Source: Chloroflexota bacterium (lineage in GTDB: Bacteria > Chloroflexota > Dehalococcoidia > Lucifugimonadales > Lucifugimonadaceae). Taken from it: a stretch of DNA of 64,000 bases. Position numbers and translations under genes: made by a program. The stretch lies in contig PCAM01000002.1 in NCBI GenBank assembly GCA_002730555.1, forward strand, positions 22,768-86,767, given 5' to 3'. Shown here in pieces: positions 1 through 8,879 of this stretch. The stretch's first letter is position 1. Each line of letters starts with the position of its first letter. The notes below the pieces were generated by a model. That model was not told the origin of the DNA and did not search any database. It worked only from the letters and a program-made list of their open reading frames with translations.

Positions 1-34
1 TTACTTATATATAGCGCACGGTCAACCCGTTCCG

Positions 35-65
35 GATCCCGCCCGATCGACGTTCGGGCGGGATC
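35..65 (+). terminator. Strong hairpin upstream of polA, terminator-like
   Basis: A perfect 12-bp inverted repeat (35-46 with 54-65, 7-nt loop) is followed by only a short ATTT run. It could end an upstream transcript or act as a leader structure. The weak T tract keeps confidence moderate. Confidence 0.4.
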
Positions 66-81
66 ATTTGGCCCGCACGGC

Positions 82-87
82 TATAAT
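82..87 (+). promoter_or_regulatory. Candidate -10 box for polA
   Basis: A perfect TATAAT lies 67 bp before the chosen polA ATG. No convincing -35 hexamer is seen 16-18 bp upstream, where the hairpin arm sits, so this is a weak single-box call. Confidence 0.3.
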
Positions 88-153
88 CCGGGCATCCTTG
101 GACCCTCCGCTTTGCCGACAGTGCCGTCGCCGGTGAGTTGCAAGGACCGCACA

Positions 154-3087
154 ATGACCCAGTCTACTTTTTCGTACAACGACCGCCCTCTCCTGCTCGT
201 GGTAGATGGCCACGCCATGGTCTACCGGGCATTCTTCTCCATCCCGGAGCGGCTCAGCACGTCCACCGGACAGGACACTAGGGGCGCGTACGGTTTCCTG
301 ACAACGTTCCTAAAGGTCGTGCGCGACCACAATCCGACCCACGCCGCCGTGGCGTTCGATACCAGCGCTCCCACCTTCCGGGACGATCGATATCCGGAGT
401 ACAAGGCGGGCCGGCCACCCATGCCTCCCGAGCTGCGTCAGCAGTTTCCGCTCGTAAAGCGGATCCTGGATTCGTTCAAGATCCCGTATTACGAGAAGGA
501 TGGTTGGGAGGCTGACGACCTGATCGGGACCATGAGCCGACTCGCCACGGAAGCCGATATGAACACGCTGGTCGTGACCGGCGACCGGGACGAGCTCCAG
601 CTTGTGTCCGACACCGTGAACGTCCTGATGTACAGCGGGTACGGCAACACGAAGGTGTACGGGATCAACGAGTTTAGAGAGCGTTACGCCGGTCTGATGC
701 CGGAGTCGCTGCCGGACGTGAAGGCGCTGCAAGGCGATCCGTCGGACAACATCCCGGGCGTCCCGGGGGTCGGAGAGAAAGCCGCTTTTGCAGTGCTCAA
801 CGGGCGCGACCGTCTGGAGCAGGTGTACGAGGACCTCGACGCCATCGAGGCGATGCCAACGGCCGAGTTGCGGGGAGCGAAGCGCGTCCGAAGGCTCCTT
901 GAGGAGAATAGGGACATCGCCTTTGAGGGTCGGTGGCTGACGACGATCGCCCGGGATGCGCCGATGGAACTTGAGATGGAAGACGCGCTTTTCGGGAAGT
1001 ACGACCGCGAAAACGTGGTGGAAACGCTGCTGGACCTGGAGTTCAGGTCGGTCCTGAGGCAGGTTCCGGATCCGGCGATTCTGGAGGCGACGGGCGCGGA
1101 TTCCGCGAGCCCGGTTTCGGATGCTGGATCGCCGGCGGCGGGACAGCAGCTCGGCCTCGGGTTTGGTGGAGAGACCCCGTCCGCACAAGGGTCTAACGAG
1201 GCCTCGCTTCCCGCAACCACGGGAGACTCGGTGGACGTGGAGTACAACACTGTCACCAGCATGTCCGATCTTGAGGCGCTGGTCGAGGAGCTCTCGACGC
1301 CGGAGGGTTTCGCCTTCGACACGGAGACATCGGGCGTGAACCCGATGAATGCCGACCTGGTGGGCGTTTCGTTTTCAAACGCCGAGGGCCGGGCGTGGTA
1401 CGTGCCGTTAGGTCACTTCCCGCCGCCGCGGGTCGACGAAGCCGGCGAGGAACTCCCAGCTCAAGAGCAGATCCCGTTGGCGCAGGCGCTGGACGCGATG
1501 CGCCCCCTGTTCGCGAACTCGGACATCCCCAAGACCGCCCACAACACCAACTTCGATGTGATGGTGCTGAACCATGCCGGGCTCGAGGTGAGTGGTGTCG
1601 ATTTCGACACCATGATCGCGGCCGCACTAACCGGCAGGCGGCAGATCGGGCTGAAGCAGCTCGCGCTGGACTTTTACCAGGTGGAGATGACGCCCATCAC
1701 GGCGTTGATCGGCACCGGACGCAAGCAAATCACAATGGCGTCCGTTCCGGTCGATCAGGCTTCGCCGTACGCTGCTGCAGACGCCGATTTCACGTGGCGC
1801 CTGAAACGGGACTTGAGCCCGAAGTTGGACACGGACGAGGTCCGCCCGGTCTTCGAAGACATCGAGATGCCGCTACTCCCGGTGATCGTCCGCATGCAGC
1901 AAAAGGGCGCGATGGTCGATACCGGCCAACTCGACCGCTTTTCTGAGGAGCTGGCTGTGGAGCTGGACCGCCTCAAGGCGGACACGAGCAACCTGCTGGG
2001 CGGTACGGAGATCAACATGAACTCCAGCCAGCAACTGGCGACGGTGCTGTTCGACGAGTACGACGTCCCCAAGACGCGCCGCACGAAGACAGGCTACTCG
2101 ATGGACGCGGCGACGCTTGAGGGGCTGATGGACCAGGAGGACCTGAACCCCAACGCCTTCGAGTTGATCAAGAACGTGCTGCGATTCCGGGAGCTCGGCA
2201 AGCTGAAGTCGACCTATGTCGACGCCCTGCCCCGTCTCGTGGTGCAGAACACCGGGCGCGTCCACACCAGTTTCAACCAGGTCGGATCGGCCACCGGACG
2301 GCTGTCCAGTTCGGACCCGAATGTGCAGAACATCCCGGTACGCACGGAGCTCGGGCGGCGGGTCCGGCAGGCATTCAAGGCGGACGGCGAAAACGGCTGG
2401 ACTCTGCTCTCCGCCGACTACTCGCAGATCGAGTTACGCATCCTCGCCCACCTGTCGCAGGAGCCAGCACTGTTGTCGGCGTTCCGCAACGGTGAGGACA
2501 TCCACTCGGCCACGGCCACGGCGATGTACGGGGAGGACTCGGACGACCCGGCAAGCAACCGTCGAATCGCAAAGATTCTGAACTTTGGGGTGATCTACGG
2601 GCTGGGACCGGTCGGTGTGGCGCGACAGACGGACCTGACCCGGGCGCAGGGGGCTGATTTCATCACGATGTACTTCACAAAGTACCCGGGATTGAAGGAC
2701 TACCTTGAGGGCGTGAAGGACAGCGCCCGCGAGAAGGGCTATGTGAAGACGATCACGGGACGGCGACGGCGCTTGCCGGATATCCGCACCGGGAGCCAGA
2801 TGGCGCGGGCGGCTTCGGAGCGGATGGCGGTGAATATGCCGATCCAGGGAACGTCCGCCGACATCATCAAAATCGCGATGGTCAATATCGACCGCGAGAT
2901 TCAGGTGCGCGGCCTCAAGTCACGCATGATCATCCAGGTGCACGATGAGCTGATCTTCGAAGTGGCGCCGGGCGAGCTGATGGAGGTCCAGGCGCTGGTG
3001 TCGGAGCTGATGCCGTCGGCGATGGAGCTGTCGGTGCCGCTTGAAGTGGAGATCAAGACGGGCCCGACCTGGGGCGATATGGATTAG
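154..3087 (+). CDS. polA: DNA polymerase I
   Basis: This is a full-length family A DNA polymerase of about 977 residues for repair and Okazaki-fragment processing. The N-terminal 5'-3' nuclease shows the acidic and glycine-rich motifs GWEADDLIGT, VVTGDRDELQLV and GDPSDNIPGVPGVGEK. A 3'-5' proofreading domain in the middle keeps FDTETSG, HNTNFD and the YAAAD motif, so it looks catalytically complete. The polymerase domain carries motif A SADYSQIELR, motif B RRIAKILNFGVIYG and motif C QVHDEL. I chose ATG at 154 because AAGGA lies 7 bp before it. A TTG at 112 would add 14 residues with no recognisable role. No partner gene overlaps it. Confidence 0.97.
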   Translation: MTQSTFSYNDRPLLLVVDGHAMVYRAFFSIPERLSTSTGQDTRGAYGFLTTFLKVVRDHNPTHAAVAFDTSAPTFRDDRYPEYKAGRPPMPPELRQQFPLVKRILDSFKIPYYEKDGWEADDLIGTMSRLATEADMNTLVVTGDRDELQLVSDTVNVLMYSGYGNTKVYGINEFRERYAGLMPESLPDVKALQGDPSDNIPGVPGVGEKAAFAVLNGRDRLEQVYEDLDAIEAMPTAELRGAKRVRRLLEENRDIAFEGRWLTTIARDAPMELEMEDALFGKYDRENVVETLLDLEFRSVLRQVPDPAILEATGADSASPVSDAGSPAAGQQLGLGFGGETPSAQGSNEASLPATTGDSVDVEYNTVTSMSDLEALVEELSTPEGFAFDTETSGVNPMNADLVGVSFSNAEGRAWYVPLGHFPPPRVDEAGEELPAQEQIPLAQALDAMRPLFANSDIPKTAHNTNFDVMVLNHAGLEVSGVDFDTMIAAALTGRRQIGLKQLALDFYQVEMTPITALIGTGRKQITMASVPVDQASPYAAADADFTWRLKRDLSPKLDTDEVRPVFEDIEMPLLPVIVRMQQKGAMVDTGQLDRFSEELAVELDRLKADTSNLLGGTEINMNSSQQLATVLFDEYDVPKTRRTKTGYSMDAATLEGLMDQEDLNPNAFELIKNVLRFRELGKLKSTYVDALPRLVVQNTGRVHTSFNQVGSATGRLSSSDPNVQNIPVRTELGRRVRQAFKADGENGWTLLSADYSQIELRILAHLSQEPALLSAFRNGEDIHSATATAMYGEDSDDPASNRRIAKILNFGVIYGLGPVGVARQTDLTRAQGADFITMYFTKYPGLKDYLEGVKDSAREKGYVKTITGRRRRLPDIRTGSQMARAASERMAVNMPIQGTSADIIKIAMVNIDREIQVRGLKSRMIIQVHDELIFEVAPGELMEVQALVSELMPSAMELSVPLEVEIKTGPTWGDMD

Positions 3088-3111
3088 GCCTATAAGGCTG
3101 TTGTGAGGTAG

Positions 3112-3157
3112 ATGGGGGATATATCTCTATGCCCCCCTCTCGCACCTAATCCCCCAT
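3112..3157. other. Inverted repeat after polA
   Basis: ATGGGGGAT at 3112-3120 pairs perfectly with ATCCCCCAT at 3149-3157. The 28-nt loop includes a second C run. There is no T tract, so a terminator role is only possible. Confidence 0.35.
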
Positions 3158-3246
3158 GGGACTCCTAGCCATTAGGTTCTATCACTTACAGCTAATCATC
3201 TAGAAGAAGCTATTGGGCTAGCAGGTCAGAACTCACCTCTTGCGCG

Positions 3247-3486
3247 TCAGGCGTGCCGCCCGAGAGGAACGATCGGGGCGCTATTGATGCCGTCACTGAC
3301 CTCTTCCCCTACCAGAACGAGGCGCAGACCCGGTTGTAGCGGCGTCATTCCGTAGAACGTTTGTCCGTGCTCGGGCATTTCTCCCATGCCCAGGTTGCTA
3401 TAAGCACATCGAGACTTGCATCGAATGTCGCGTAGAGGATCACTAGGCTCGTCGTCAAGGCACACCGTCCGATCCCTGACCACCAA
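3247..3486 (-). CDS. Doubtful small hypothetical protein (79 aa)
   Basis: An open frame of 79 codons lies in the polA-tRNA gap. The middle part, with NLGMGEMPEHGQTFYGM and a valine-rich stretch, has a believable protein composition, but I recognise no family, transmembrane helix or signal peptide. There is no clear ribosome-binding site. It may equally be chance or a gene remnant. Confidence 0.2.
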   Translation of the reverse strand: MVVRDRTVCLDDEPSDPLRDIRCKSRCAYSNLGMGEMPEHGQTFYGMTPLQPGLRLVLVGEEVSDGINSAPIVPLGRHA

Positions 3487-3757
3487 GGTTACGGCTGAAA
3501 CCTCTCATCACCATCGTGTCGTTAACGGTCGATTTTCGACAGTTCGATCATCGTCTCTGGGCGGTGAGGATCATATGAATCGGCCGTATTCGCACATGAG
3601 CGTGGAGTGAATTTTTGTCGTCACCAGGGATTTTCCGACGGCCTGGCGAAGGAATTTCGCGTCAGGACTGGCGTCGAGACCCGGTCCATGTAGTGAAATT
3701 CGGTAGCCGGACATCCCCGGTGAGTGGTTTTGGACCGTTAGAATTTGAACCTGACTT

Positions 3758-3847
3758 GGAGGGGTGGCCGAGCGGTTTAAGGCGCCTGTCTTGAAAACAG
3801 GTTTACCGGCAACGGTAACGCAGGTTCGAATCCTGTCCCCTCCGCCA
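3758..3847 (+). tRNA. tRNA-Ser (anticodon UGA)
   Basis: The acceptor stem GGAGGGG pairs with CCCCTCC. The D arm GGCCGAGCGGTTTAAGGC, the long class II variable arm typical of serine tRNAs, the T loop GTTCGAATC and an encoded 3' CCA are all present. The anticodon loop CTTGAAA places TGA at 3792-3794, reading UCA and other UCN codons. No integrase or duplicated 3' end is seen beside it. Confidence 0.97.
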
Positions 3848-4164
3848 GTTGAAAGTTAATCCGGCTCCGGCGGCATTTCTGCTCCCGGGGTCGGTTCGCG
3901 TTCAACGGCAACGGCTATCGCGCCGAGACGGCCCGCTGGTTTGAGCGCCTGAGGAAGTCGCAACGCCTTCAGGGTCCGGTCAATCGTGTCCGATGCGTGG
4001 AATCAGGGGCCGGGCACACATCTAACGCCAGGTTCGGGTATGGTCTGCGGCGGTGGCCAGCGTTTTAGTGTGTCCGCCCTCACCCGCAACACGAATCCCG
4101 TGCAAGCTCGCCTTTTAACAACGGCGTGCGCCGACAATCCGCAGACCCGAAGGAATCACCACGT
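3848..4164. other. 317-bp gap after tRNA-Ser
   Basis: No gene, repeat-family member or clear terminator is seen. A short open stretch around 3897-3970 looks protein-like but has no start codon or recognisable family. Confidence 0.4.
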
Positions 4165-5091
4165 ATGGAAACCACCACGCTCGGCAAAACAGGACTCCAA
4201 ATTAGCCGTCTCGGAATCGGACTGTCAGAGATCGGTTCGATCCTCTCCGATGCCGATGCAAAAACGGCTTCTGATGTCTTAAATACGGCACTGGATCAGG
4301 GCATCAACTTTTTGGACACGGCCGCCTGTTACGGCCTGTCTGAGGACTTCATCGGACGGTCGATTCCCAACCGCCGGGACGAGTATGTGCTGGCATCAAA
4401 GGCCGGACACCACCTGCCCCGCAACGAGGGCGAAGACTGGACCTACGAGCTAGTCACGGAGTCGATCGAGCGCAGTTTGAGGCTCATGAATACCGACCAT
4501 CTCGACCTGATCCAGCTTCACTCTTGTGTCGTCGAGGTGCTTGAGAAGGGCGACGTTATACTGGCCATCCAGGACGCCAAGCAAGCTGGCAAAGTGAACC
4601 ACATTGGCTACTCAGGCGACAACGAAAACGCCGAATGGGCGGTCGATAGCGGACTGTTCGAGACCCTGCAAACGAGCTATAGCCTGGTGGATCAGAGGGC
4701 GCGGGAGAATCTGTTCCCGGGCGTGGTTGGACAGGGGATGGGGCTGATTATCAAGCGGCCGATAGGGAATGCCGTCTGGGGGCGGGCGACCGATCCGAAC
4801 CCGTATCACCACATGCCCACTTCTTACACCGAGGAGTACTTTCGGCGGGCCGGCGTGATGGCGGGTTTGGGCGCTGTGGAAGACGCTCCGGAGTCGGCGA
4901 TCGAGCTGGCTATGGGCTTCACGTTGACCCGGCCCGAGGTATCGACGGTGATCGTGGGCACGCTGAACCCGGCGCACCTAGCGTCGAACGTTGAGATGAT
5001 CGGCGACGGGCTTTCGATCTCCGGGGCTGCGGTAACCGATCTGGAGCGGCGGTATGACGCGGTTGGCGGCGACTGGGAGCAGCAAGGCTAG
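4165..5091 (+). CDS. Aldo/keto reductase
   Basis: This is an NAD(P)H-dependent AKR-family oxidoreductase of 308 residues with a TIM-barrel fold, probably cytoplasmic. The catalytic tetrad is visible: Asp and Tyr in FLDTAACYG, Lys in LASKAGHH and His in IQLHSC. The C-terminal STVIVGTLNPAHL region matches the cofactor-binding part of the family. The start at 4165 has GAAGGAA 10 bp upstream, whereas an earlier in-frame start adds an unrelated 13 residues. It precedes a Gfo/Idh/MocA dehydrogenase on the same strand, with a palindromic repeat between, suggesting a sugar or polyol oxidoreductase pair. The substrate cannot be read from sequence. Confidence 0.9.
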   Translation: METTTLGKTGLQISRLGIGLSEIGSILSDADAKTASDVLNTALDQGINFLDTAACYGLSEDFIGRSIPNRRDEYVLASKAGHHLPRNEGEDWTYELVTESIERSLRLMNTDHLDLIQLHSCVVEVLEKGDVILAIQDAKQAGKVNHIGYSGDNENAEWAVDSGLFETLQTSYSLVDQRARENLFPGVVGQGMGLIIKRPIGNAVWGRATDPNPYHHMPTSYTEEYFRRAGVMAGLGAVEDAPESAIELAMGFTLTRPEVSTVIVGTLNPAHLASNVEMIGDGLSISGAAVTDLERRYDAVGGDWEQQG

Positions 5092-5210
5092 CGATTGCCA
5101 GCGAGGCCATTCGGTTTGAGGGTCCCGTTTTCGGGTCATCACAAGCGTAGCCGAGGGTCCTTTAACGGCACGGGCGTTGAGTCGGAACAAACAGATTACG
5201 CACGAACAGA

Positions 5211-5250
5211 CTTCTCCCTCACCCTGGCCCTCTCCCGCTAGGAGAGGGGA
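5211..5250. repeat. Family A palindromic repeat, copy 1
   Basis: The pattern is CTTCTCCCTCACCC, then CTCTCCC, a short loop and GGAGAGGGGA. It is intergenic and recurs about ten times in the window. Confidence 0.75.
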
Positions 5251-5272
5251 CACAGTAAAGCGAAGGGTCGGA

Positions 5273-6415
5273 ATGCCTGATCGGCTCAAGATTGGCGTGC
5301 TGGGCGCCGGCGCGGCGGCGCGGTGGTACTACCTCCCGGCGACGCAACACTGGGACGACCGTCTGCAACTGACGGCCGTGTGCGATGTTAATGAGGCGCG
5401 CGCGCGACAGTTCGCCGATCAGTACGGCGGCACCGGGTACGGCGATTACGAAGCGATGCTGCGCGATCCGGAGGTCGACGCCGTTGCCGTGCTGACGCCG
5501 CACCGGTTTCACTCGGAGCAGGTGATCGGGGCGCTCCAGGCCGGCAAGCATGTACTGGTTGAGAAGCCGATGACGGAGGGCTTCGACGATGCCCTGAAGG
5601 TGTGCGAGTTGGCGGAGGCGAACGGGCTTTACGTCTCGTGCGCGCCGCCCAACATGCTTCATCCGGGACAGCGCCGCCTGATGGAGATAGTCTCGAAGGG
5701 CGTTATCGGAAAGATTAACCTGATTAAGATGAGCCAGAACTCGATGGGACCTGGATCACGCCTGGGGGCTCCAACAGATTTCTCATGGTTCTACCAGTCG
5801 GGCGCGGGCGGGATGTCCAGCATGGCCGGATACGGGCTGGTTCGGCTGACGGGGCTATTAGGTGGCGTGAAGTCGTTGGCCGCGATGGCGACGACCTCCA
5901 TCCCGGAGCGGGTAATGCGTGACGGACCGGCCGCCGGCAAGCGGGTCGCCGTTGATGTGCCGGACAACAACGTGATCGTGTTCGACATCGGGGACAACAC
6001 GCTAGGCACGATGGACACCGGGTACGTGGCGATGAGCTCCGAGGCGCCGATGATGTCGCTGTTCGGCACCGACGGCACGATCGAGGTGTACGGCGGCGAC
6101 CAGGTGCTGCGCATTCGTTTGTACCGGGACGACTGGAAGACGGACGTGGGCGGATGGCAGGACGTTGATATTCCCGGGCTGGACACCCGCTGGGCGCTGC
6201 ACCCGGCGACATTGCTGTCGCTGGCGGACGCCGTGCTGGATGGAAAGCCACTGCTGAACGGCCCGCGGCAGTTTTCGCACGTGATCGAGTTCATCGAGAA
6301 AGTGTGGAGGTCCGCCGAAAGCGGTCAGCGCGTGGATATGACAAGCGATTACACTCCGCCATCATGGGACGCTCTGCCCGTGGAGGTCCGAGACGATAAG
6401 TTCGGGCTGGCTTGA
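5273..6415 (+). CDS. Gfo/Idh/MocA family oxidoreductase
   Basis: This is a 380-residue NAD(P)-dependent dehydrogenase of the glucose-fructose oxidoreductase and inositol dehydrogenase family. The Rossmann fold begins at once with KIGVLGAGAAARW. The EKP motif is in HVLVEKPMTEG, and the C-terminal alpha/beta domain is complete. An upstream in-frame start would translate repeat A as TSPSPWPSPARRG, which is clearly not part of the enzyme, so ATG 5273 is preferred. It sits between an aldo/keto reductase and an HpcH-type aldolase on the same strand, consistent with oxidation of sugar or sugar-acid substrates. The exact substrate is unknown. Confidence 0.9.
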   Translation: MPDRLKIGVLGAGAAARWYYLPATQHWDDRLQLTAVCDVNEARARQFADQYGGTGYGDYEAMLRDPEVDAVAVLTPHRFHSEQVIGALQAGKHVLVEKPMTEGFDDALKVCELAEANGLYVSCAPPNMLHPGQRRLMEIVSKGVIGKINLIKMSQNSMGPGSRLGAPTDFSWFYQSGAGGMSSMAGYGLVRLTGLLGGVKSLAAMATTSIPERVMRDGPAAGKRVAVDVPDNNVIVFDIGDNTLGTMDTGYVAMSSEAPMMSLFGTDGTIEVYGGDQVLRIRLYRDDWKTDVGGWQDVDIPGLDTRWALHPATLLSLADAVLDGKPLLNGPRQFSHVIEFIEKVWRSAESGQRVDMTSDYTPPSWDALPVEVRDDKFGLA

Positions 6416-6437
6416 GCATCCTTAATACACGAACCTA

Positions 6438-6477
6438 CTTCTCCCTCACCCCAACCCTCTCCCACTGGGAGAGGGGA
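6438..6477. repeat. Family A palindromic repeat, copy 2
   Basis: CTTCTCCCTCACCCC is followed by CTCTCCC, loop ACT and GGGAGAGGGG. It fills most of the gap before the HpcH-type aldolase gene. Confidence 0.75.
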
Positions 6478-6508
6478 TTACTAACCCCGGAAATATCCAG
6501 GAGTCCAC

Positions 6509-7267
6509 ATGCCGGAGAATCGAATTTTCGCCGCCAACCGTGCCGGTAAGAAGGCGCATCTGCTCCAGTTCCATCACCCGTCAACGGAGCTGATTGAACT
6601 CGCAGCGATGGCAGGGATGGACGGCGTCGACCTGGACGGCGAGCACGGCCACTTCACACTGACGGAAATCGATGCGATCTGCCGGCAGGCGAACGCTTAC
6701 GGCATGACGGTCACGGCGCGCGTCCCGGCTATCGACGGTTCCGTGATCAACGGCTATCTGGCGCGCGGTGTGCAGGGCATCACAGGACCGCACATGGAGT
6801 CGGCGGAACAGGCGCGCCTACTTGTGGACACCTGCCTCTTCCTGCCGGAGGGAGCCCGATCATGGGGTCCGGCGCGCGGCAACGTGTACGGCCACTACGA
6901 CGCAATCTCAGACCTTCATGGCGGGAACACGGAGTTCCTGGCGAACGCAAACGCCAACATGTTGGTGGTAGCCCAGATCGAATCCCGCCTGGGCGTCGAG
7001 AAGGTCGACGAGATCCTGTCCGTTGAAGGGATCGACTGCGTCACCTTCGGCCCGAACGACCTTTCGGCTTCGCTGGGCTACCCCGGGCAGCCGGGCCACC
7101 CTGACGTGGTCGACGCGCACCGGCATATCACGAAGCGCGTGCGAGCGCATGGCAAACGGTTGCTGTCGGACCGCATGACGACGATCCGGGCGACGACGAT
7201 TGTGCTGGACGCGGTGCGGGCGCACATGGCGGATCACGGCGACGACCCGTCCGGCGAGGGCGCTTAA
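6509..7267 (+). CDS. HpcH/HpaI family aldolase
   Basis: This is a 252-residue class II, metal-dependent aldolase of the 4-hydroxy-2-oxoacid aldolase family, which splits 2-keto-3-deoxy acids to pyruvate and an aldehyde. Visible signature residues are His in DGEHGHF, Arg in TARVP, metal-binding Glu in QIESRLG and Asp in GPNDLSASLG. CAGGAG lies 5 bp before the ATG. The preceding dehydrogenase genes suggest a role in sugar-acid breakdown. A citrate-lyase beta-like activity cannot be fully excluded, but the motif set fits HpcH better. Confidence 0.88.
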   Translation: MPENRIFAANRAGKKAHLLQFHHPSTELIELAAMAGMDGVDLDGEHGHFTLTEIDAICRQANAYGMTVTARVPAIDGSVINGYLARGVQGITGPHMESAEQARLLVDTCLFLPEGARSWGPARGNVYGHYDAISDLHGGNTEFLANANANMLVVAQIESRLGVEKVDEILSVEGIDCVTFGPNDLSASLGYPGQPGHPDVVDAHRHITKRVRAHGKRLLSDRMTTIRATTIVLDAVRAHMADHGDDPSGEGA

Positions 7268-7476
7268 GGCGGCCGGCAAAACACCGTAGGGCGAATGTCT
7301 AGGCCCCCCTTGGGTCGAGACCAATCGACCCTCACGACCGTTGAAGGAACAGATTGGATGGCCGATATCGGCCACTATTTGGTGCAGCCCGGGAAATTCC
7401 TCACGCGCCGGCTTCGGAATGACAGAGTGGGCGTTTCGGTTACGAAAGAAATGCACATGATTGAACCCGCGCCCTT

Positions 7477-8475
7477 ATGACCTTTGATCACCTGCATCGG
7501 ACCGGGTTTGGAGGTACGCCGATTAACGCGCCGTCGCTGGATGACACCCGTGCCGCAGCGCGGCGGATAAAAGACGTGGCCGTGCGTCCGCCACTGATTC
7601 CGCGACGGTCCTATTCAGGCGCGCAACCAGACATCCTGCTCAAGCCCGAGACGCTCCAACCGGTGACTTCGTTCAAGATTCGCGGGGCGTACAACTGGGC
7701 GGCTTCGCTCACGGACGAGCAACGGTCCCGGGGGCTGTCCACAGTCAGCGCAGGCAACACGGCGCAGGCGTTGGCGTACGCCGCAATACTGGTGGGAGCG
7801 CACTCCCGCAGCCGGCTTCCGGAAACGACGCCGAGGGTCAAGATCAAAGCGATAGAGGCTTACGGCATGGAACCGATCTTGATGCCGGGCGATGAGCTTT
7901 TCGACTGGATGCTTTCGGCGGGCTGGAAGGATGAGCCTTATACATACCTTCATCCGTGGATCGAGCCACTGATGGTGGCCGGGAGCGCCACCGTGGGGTT
8001 GGAGATTCACGAGGACTTCCCGGACGTAGACACGGTTTTTGTCTCTGTGGGCGGTGGCGGGCTGATCTGCGGTGTCGGCAGTGCGCTCAAGGTGCTGAAC
8101 CCGCACGTGCGGATCGTGGCGGTCCAACCGCAGGCATGCGCGCCGTTATCGGCAAGCGTGGCGGCAGGCGGGCCTGTCTGGATCGATCCACAACCGACGT
8201 TGTGTGATGGTCTGGGAGTACCGCTTGTAACCGACGAGATGTGGCCGTTGTTGCGCTCCGTGGTGGACGATACGGTGACGGTTTCCGAGGAACAGGTCGC
8301 AAACGCCATCAGGCGCCTTGCGGTGGACAACAAGCTGGTGGTTGAGGGCGCGGGTGCGGCCTCGCTTGCTGCGGCTCTCGCGACACCAGTGAGCCGACGA
8401 GGCCGGTCCGTCTGTATCCTCAGCGGCGGCAGTATCGACAGCGACAAGCTGGCGGCGATAGTTGGTGGTTCGTAA
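7477..8475 (+). CDS. PLP-dependent threonine/serine dehydratase-like protein
   Basis: This is a fold type II PLP enzyme of 332 residues. The PLP lysine is in SFKIRGAYN, the SAGNTAQA loop corresponds to the substrate-binding SGNHAQG segment, and VGGGGL forms the phosphate-binding loop. Domain content ends after the catalytic core; there is no ACT regulatory domain, as in catabolic dehydratases and racemases. Asn followed by Thr rather than His in the SAGN loop is unusual, so the substrate may not be threonine. No clear ribosome-binding site precedes the ATG. Its TAA stop overlaps the next start as TAATG, suggesting translational coupling. Confidence 0.82.
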   Translation: MTFDHLHRTGFGGTPINAPSLDDTRAAARRIKDVAVRPPLIPRRSYSGAQPDILLKPETLQPVTSFKIRGAYNWAASLTDEQRSRGLSTVSAGNTAQALAYAAILVGAHSRSRLPETTPRVKIKAIEAYGMEPILMPGDELFDWMLSAGWKDEPYTYLHPWIEPLMVAGSATVGLEIHEDFPDVDTVFVSVGGGGLICGVGSALKVLNPHVRIVAVQPQACAPLSASVAAGGPVWIDPQPTLCDGLGVPLVTDEMWPLLRSVVDDTVTVSEEQVANAIRRLAVDNKLVVEGAGAASLAAALATPVSRRGRSVCILSGGSIDSDKLAAIVGGS

Positions 8476-8879
8476 TGGCAGATACCGAGCGTGATCCTAT
8501 CGTGATTCGCGCCACGGCGTCGGATCGGGTACGGGTCAAATATTTCTGGGAGGACACGGAACGTACCGACATCACCTTCGTCTCACATGAGCAGGACGCG
8601 CTCGTGGCCAAAAGGGAGCCGATCCCGTTCCGGATCGAATTCAAGGCGGACCGAGGTTCGCCCCTACGTGCACTCGGACTACCACCAGATCTTGCCGCCG
8701 ACCTCGGACTCGATCTCTTTGAAGGTCTTGGTCCAGAGCTGCGTGGACATGTACTTCCAACCGCCGTCCGGCAGGAGAGCCACTATGTTAGCCTCGCCCT
8801 CCCCACGATCCGGAATCGAGATCGTGCCGTCGCCTATCTTCTCGGCCATCTTACGGGCGCATGCAATTGCCGCGCCTGA
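8475..8879 (+). CDS. Uncharacterised ORF coupled to the dehydratase gene, running into antisense
   Basis: The start overlaps the upstream stop by one base (TAATG). The first 68 residues lie outside any other gene and look protein-like, with a charged segment RVRVKYFWEDTERTD. The remaining half is antisense to the 3' end of the cysteine synthase gene. I recognise no family. A fragment resembling the CGCCCCTACG half of repeat family B lies near 8660. The likeliest reading is a gene that lost its 3' part and now reads on to a chance stop. Confidence 0.35.
   Translation: MADTERDPIVIRATASDRVRVKYFWEDTERTDITFVSHEQDALVAKREPIPFRIEFKADRGSPLRALGLPPDLAADLGLDLFEGLGPELRGHVLPTAVRQESHYVSLALPTIRNRDRAVAYLLGHLTGACNCRA

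Larger units (their letters stand above)
3088..3757. other. 670-bp gap between polA and tRNA-Ser
   Basis: No convincing gene is visible. The gap holds an inverted repeat just after polA (3112-3120 with 3149-3157) and one weak minus-strand reading frame, listed separately. Confidence 0.5.

Noticed and set aside
310-1188. Minus-strand open frame opposite polA (292 codons)
   Set aside because: Antisense to the conserved nuclease domain of polA, Arg-rich, with no family match; a GC-rich shadow.
3758-4164. tRNA-Ser as an integration site for a mobile element
   Set aside because: No integrase, no duplicated tRNA 3' end and no sharp composition change is seen beside it.
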